13,874 bases of DNA from Anaerolineae bacterium. Its GTDB lineage: Bacteria > Chloroflexota > Anaerolineae > JAFGEY01. The notes under the pieces were generated by a model, which worked only from the letters and a program-made list of their open reading frames with translations, did no database searches and was not told where the DNA came from. The position numbers and the translations under genes are program-made. This document shows, in pieces, positions 11,349-13,874 of this stretch. How positions within the stretch are numbered: the first letter of the stretch is position 1; each line of letters starts with the position of its first letter. The stretch lies in the NCBI GenBank assembly GCA_016931365.1, contig JAFGEY010000403.1, positions 1 to 13,874 of the forward strand. Direction: 5' to 3'.

Positions 11349-11620
11349 GAACACATGTTCGTTCACATGATAGGTTGTGTCAGGTTGAATCCACTTACCC
11401 AATCCGGGCCGGTTCTATGGCGCATCCAGGAAAGCCCGGTACGGACGATCGACTGCTGGATTGTCGGGAGAACCCGCGCGCAGAGCTGCCCGTCTGGCTG
11501 ACCGTCGCGGCACAAAAGCCGCATGGCGGTTGATCGTCATTGGCCCACGCCACGGGCGCGTATCTCAACCCTGCTGGACACCCTCCGGCGCGTATCCGAC
11601 AGGGCCAGCGTTTTGCCGCT
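11349..11620. other. Intergenic stretch with no recognisable gene
   Basis: Short open frames exist on both strands, but none resembles a known family or has a convincing ribosome binding site. Two small signals are visible: a 10-bp direct repeat GGCGCGTATC (11555-11564 and 11587-11596) and a minor hairpin GCGGC-ACAAAA-GCCGC (11507-11522). A decayed gene cannot be excluded, but I cannot identify one. Confidence 0.5.
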
Positions 11621-11792
11621 CATCGGTAGGCGAGCGTTTGTACTTGGAGGCAAGTGCTCTCGTCCCCGTCCCCGGGGACGAGAATAGCACCAACAAACGG
11701 TGTCCTGCGACGCCATCAGATCGCCCCCGAGGACGAGGGCTTGGAGCAATAAAGGAGATGCCCCAAACAACAAACGCTCCCATCGGTAGGCG
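11621..11792. mobile_element. MITE-like palindromic element with flanking direct repeats
   Basis: An exact 12-bp direct repeat CATCGGTAGGCG occurs at 11621-11632 and 11781-11792. Just inside are perfect 10-bp inverted repeats GAGCGTTTGT (11632-11641) and ACAAACGCTC (11770-11779). The similarity between the two ends continues imperfectly inward: TTGGAGGCA, TGCTC and TCGTCC-CGGGG blocks recur in inverted order from the right end. The whole unit is about 170 bp and encodes nothing. Terminal inverted repeats inside direct repeats fit a non-autonomous transposable element, but the direct repeat may instead belong to a larger palindromic repeat family. Confidence 0.55.
11654..11690. repeat. Strong hairpin inside the MITE-like element
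   Basis: CTCGTCCCC (11659-11667) pairs perfectly with GGGGACGAG (11674-11682) around the 6-nt loop GTCCCC. GTGCT (11654-11658) pairs with AGCAC (11686-11690) across a 3-nt bulge, giving 14 pairs, mostly G-C. The fold would form on either strand and would be very stable in RNA. Confidence 0.8.
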
Positions 11793-11796
11793 CGAA

Positions 11797-11825
11797 TTGA
11801 TGATTTGAGCATATCGTGGTATGCT
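11797..11825 (+). promoter_or_regulatory. Weak promoter candidate upstream of the nucleotidyltransferase gene
   Basis: TTGATG (11797-11802) and TATGCT (11820-11825) are spaced by 17 nt, with two mismatches in each box. If used, it would give a leader of more than 200 nt. The leader would contain a small hairpin CCAGC-TTTT-GCTGG (11852-11865). Nothing else I recognise lies between here and the gene start at 12063. Confidence 0.25.
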
Positions 11826-12062
11826 TATTTGTCGATGGATCCAATTAGTCGCCAGCTTTTGCTGGAATTGTCGGGGTGAAATCGATAGGTCATCTATGGA
11901 CGCAGCGCGGAACCACATCCTTTATGCTGTTTCACAAAACAGACCTTGACTTTTCCGCGCATTGGTCAGCATCGCCAGTGTGAAAAAGCATTAGACTATC
12001 GGATGCCGGATCGAGACACGTTTGCACTGTGACCCGGCCCCGCAATAAACAAAAGGAATCCA

Positions 12063-12611
12063 ATGCCGAAACAAGACCCCGAAATGACCGCATATGATGT
12101 GATCGAGTTCGTACAACTGCTCAATCAGCATCACATTGATCTCTATATCGATGGAGGATGGGGCGTCGATGCCCTGCTCGGAGAGCAAACACGCTCGCAT
12201 GCCGACCTGGATATCGCGGTACAGCACCAGGACGTGGCCCAGATTCGGGCTTTGCTCGAAGTGAGAGGGTATCAGGATGTGCCGCGCGATGATACCTGGG
12301 AGTGCAACTTTGTTCTGGGCGATGACGAGGGCCGCTTGATAGACATCCATTCGTACACATTCGATTCGGCGGGCAACCATGTGTACGGTGTCGCGTATCC
12401 CTACGAGTCGTTGAGCGGGACGGGTTCAATCAACGGGCATCCCGTCAAATGCATATCGCCGGAGTGGATGGTCAAGTTTCACACCGGATACAGCCTCGAC
12501 AAAGACGACTATCACGATGTCAGGCTACTCTGCCAGCACTTTGGCATCGAGATGCCTTCCGAGTACGAAGAATTTCAGCGGAACGCACGTTCTGGAAAGG
12601 ATAACGCCTAA
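12063..12611 (+). CDS. Nucleotidyltransferase resembling lincosamide nucleotidyltransferases (Lnu/LinA type)
   Basis: The 182-aa product belongs to the small antibiotic nucleotidyltransferases, which transfer a nucleoside monophosphate from an NTP to a drug hydroxyl. The nucleotide-binding block is YIDGGWGVDALLGEQ (28-42), followed by HADLDIAV (46-53). Asp48 and Asp50 are the metal ligands, and Asp94 in IDIH is the likely third acid. The C-terminal CISPEWMVKFHTGYSLDKDD (130-149) with YHDVRLL matches the layout of LinA/LnuA, which has GGWGVD, a DIDI block and a CISKEAQLLFHSGYDL block. It is slightly longer than LnuA. The ATG at 12063 has AAGGAA just upstream. The stop codon lies inside an attC-like core site. 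The substrate is unproven; chromosomal homologues may act on other small molecules. Confidence 0.8.
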   Translation: MPKQDPEMTAYDVIEFVQLLNQHHIDLYIDGGWGVDALLGEQTRSHADLDIAVQHQDVAQIRALLEVRGYQDVPRDDTWECNFVLGDDEGRLIDIHSYTFDSAGNHVYGVAYPYESLSGTGSINGHPVKCISPEWMVKFHTGYSLDKDDYHDVRLLCQHFGIEMPSEYEEFQRNARSGKDNA

Positions 12612-12705
12612 CCAGCAAAGGTCCTGGTTTTGGGGCAAGGATTCTACTGGCGGCAAGCGTCTCGTTTAGTTTCAATTTATTGGCTCCACTGAAAAAAGGT
12701 TAGGA
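12606..12705 (+). other. attC-like intergenic segment (possible integron cassette recombination site)
   Basis: GCCTAAC (12606-12612) fits the RYYYAAC inverse core and overlaps the TAA stop of the upstream gene, as is common in integron gene cassettes. At the other end GTTAGGA (12699-12705) fits GTTRRRY except at the last base. CCTAACC/GGTTAGG form a perfect 7-bp inverted repeat spanning the gap. The length of 100 bp is within the attC range. Against it, the inner L boxes show only weak complementarity, and no similar site is seen before the first gene or after the second. Confidence 0.3.
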
Positions 12706-12706
12706 A

Positions 12707-13741
12707 ATGACCATTCATCTCACCCTCCTGGATTCCATAGCCAGGCTTTATGGCGTCTCGCCTGCTCAATTGCAGCCGGTGTCGGGAGGCCATTTCTCGC
12801 ACGTCTACAAGTACACGGACGGCCGCCGGGCCTGCATCTTGAGAATCACCCCGCCCAACGCGGATGTCGATCTCGCTGCTATGCGCGCCATATTGGAATG
12901 GCTCGCTTTTCTGTCGGCTCACGATGGGCCGGCGCCAGGCCCGATCCGCTCCCGGAACGGCAGCCTGATCGAGGAGGTGCAGTTCGAGAACCGAACCTAC
13001 ATCGCAGTTGCGTTCGAAAAAGCGCCCGGCGTGCTGGCAGAGGGCATGTCGCCCGCCGAGTGGAGCGATGAACTCTTTCAGGCATTAGGGCGCACGGTGG
13101 GCCAGTGTCACCGCGTAGCCCGGCGCTATGTCCCGGCACGGCCCGAGTTTGAGCGCCCGCAATGGGACTGCGGTGGAAGCTGCTTCAACCCCAGAGAAGC
13201 GTTGGCAGATGCTGACCCCGCCATCCTGGAAAAGCACGTCCGGGTGCTCTCGCTCATTCAGTCACTGCCGAAGGATCGGGACGGCTACGGGCTGGCGCAT
13301 CTGGACCTGCACTTTGGGAACTTTATCGTCGATGCCGCACAGCAGCACATCTATCTCTTTGACTTTGATGACTGCGCTTATGGCTGGTACGTCATGGACA
13401 TCGCCATGCTGTTGTTCGATGTGCTGGTGGTCTACGACGGGCTGGACCGGCGGCAGTTTGGCCAGCGATTTCTGACGAATCTGTTGCGCGGCTATCTCAC
13501 ACAAGTGCCGATCAGCCCGTTCTGGATCAGCCAGCTGCCGCACTTTCTAAAACTGCTGGAAATCGGCATATACGTGATGCTCTACCGGGACTATGATCCG
13601 GCCACAGCCGACGCGTGGGTGAGCAAGTTCATGCCGGAACGGCGCGATCGGATCGAGCGCGAGCTGCCGTATGTGGATCTGGACTTTGCAGCCCTTTCCG
13701 AACATCTGTGCCAGGATCGGCGTACAGCGCGTCCCAGTTGA
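12707..13741 (+). CDS. APH-fold phosphotransferase (aminoglycoside phosphotransferase / kinase-like family)
   Basis: The 344-aa product has the APH/choline-kinase fold, which phosphorylates small molecules such as aminoglycosides, sugars or amino alcohols, and sometimes proteins. It shows a glycine-rich loop SGGHFSHVYKY (26-36), the catalytic block HLDLHFGN (198-205, Asp200 and Asn205) and the metal-binding FDFDDC (218-223, Asp219). DIAMLLFDVL follows, typical of the family. HLD replaces the commoner HGD, and the strand expected to hold the ATP-binding Lys reads ILRI. The ATG at 12707 is preceded by AAAAAAGG with a 7-nt spacer. It follows the nucleotidyltransferase after 95 bp on the same strand. 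The substrate cannot be read from sequence; resistance is possible but not shown. Confidence 0.85.
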   Translation: MTIHLTLLDSIARLYGVSPAQLQPVSGGHFSHVYKYTDGRRACILRITPPNADVDLAAMRAILEWLAFLSAHDGPAPGPIRSRNGSLIEEVQFENRTYIAVAFEKAPGVLAEGMSPAEWSDELFQALGRTVGQCHRVARRYVPARPEFERPQWDCGGSCFNPREALADADPAILEKHVRVLSLIQSLPKDRDGYGLAHLDLHFGNFIVDAAQQHIYLFDFDDCAYGWYVMDIAMLLFDVLVVYDGLDRRQFGQRFLTNLLRGYLTQVPISPFWISQLPHFLKLLEIGIYVMLYRDYDPATADAWVSKFMPERRDRIERELPYVDLDFAALSEHLCQDRRTARPS

Positions 13742-13874
13742 TCTCTTGATTCGATTGTGCACACAAATCCAGTTCTGCATTGCTCAATTCTAGCATCAGT
13801 CTGAAACGGTCCTTTAAAAATGATATAACTGGAATCAAGGAGCCTGTGCCAGATAGAAACGCAACAGGCGACCA

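Noticed and set aside
11621..11792. CRISPR array reading of the repeated CATCGGTAGGCG
   Set aside because: Only two copies, 160 bp apart, with inverted repeats inside; no regular spacers and no cas genes.
11461..11918. Overlapping open frames on both strands across the palindromic element
   Set aside because: They read through the inverted repeats, have no recognisable domain or ribosome binding site, and differ between strands only as mirror images of the GC-rich repeat.
13842..13869. Inverted repeat GCCTGT/ACAGGC near the right edge
   Set aside because: Only 6 bp with a 16-nt loop and cut off by the window end, so neither a terminator nor a repeat can be assigned.
13629..13874. Minus-strand open frame entering from the right edge and ending inside the 3' part of the phosphotransferase gene
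   Set aside because: The part outside the phosphotransferase looks mildly protein-like (LELSNAELDLCAQSNQEI), but the rest is antisense to a well-supported gene and rich in Arg, Pro and Ala, as such shadows are. No family was recognised and the upstream end is not visible. It could be the end of a gene beyond the window, but this cannot be supported.

Overview
The window looks like a chromosomal stretch from a bacterium of moderate-to-high GC, most likely a member of the Chloroflexota (Anaerolineae or Caldilineae type). That placement is an inference. It rests on the style of RpoB and EF-G, on a Bacillus-like long S12, and on a very large Ser/Thr kinase with zinc ribbons, an RDD membrane module, Pro/Thr-rich linkers and SH3b repeats. 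No 16S rRNA or other decisive marker is present.

Positions 1-11204 are read entirely on the minus strand. In transcription order they hold a multidomain membrane Ser/Thr kinase, rpoB, and then the str operon rpsL-rpsG-fusA-tuf (tuf is cut by the window edge). Each of the three units has its own sigma70-type promoter with an exact TTGACA -35 box and a 17-nt spacer. These lie upstream of the kinase (-10 TACAAT), rpoB (-10 TATAAT) and rpsL (-10 TATAAT). rpoC, which normally follows rpoB, is absent: a 320-bp regulatory gap separates rpoB from rpsL. The rpoB leader contains a terminator-shaped hairpin with a U tract between promoter and ribosome binding site, which is the geometry of an attenuator. 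A four-codon open frame ends exactly at the hairpin.

Positions 11205-12062 carry no credible gene. They contain the kinase promoter, a stretch in which I recognise nothing, and a compact palindromic element (11621-11792). The element has 10-bp perfect terminal inverted repeats and is bracketed by an exact 12-bp direct repeat, which resembles a non-autonomous transposable element (MITE).

Positions 12063-13741 hold two plus-strand genes of antibiotic-modifying families: a small nucleotidyltransferase resembling lincosamide nucleotidyltransferases, and an APH-fold phosphotransferase. The 95-bp gap between them is bounded by CCTAACC/GGTTAGG, which resembles integron attC core sites. The last 133 bp hold nothing I can assign.

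The core genes make the RNA polymerase beta subunit and the ribosomal and elongation machinery. The most unusual parts are the kinase architecture, the rpoB leader with the missing rpoC, a large insertion in RpoB, and the repeat and attC-like structures around the two plus-strand genes.
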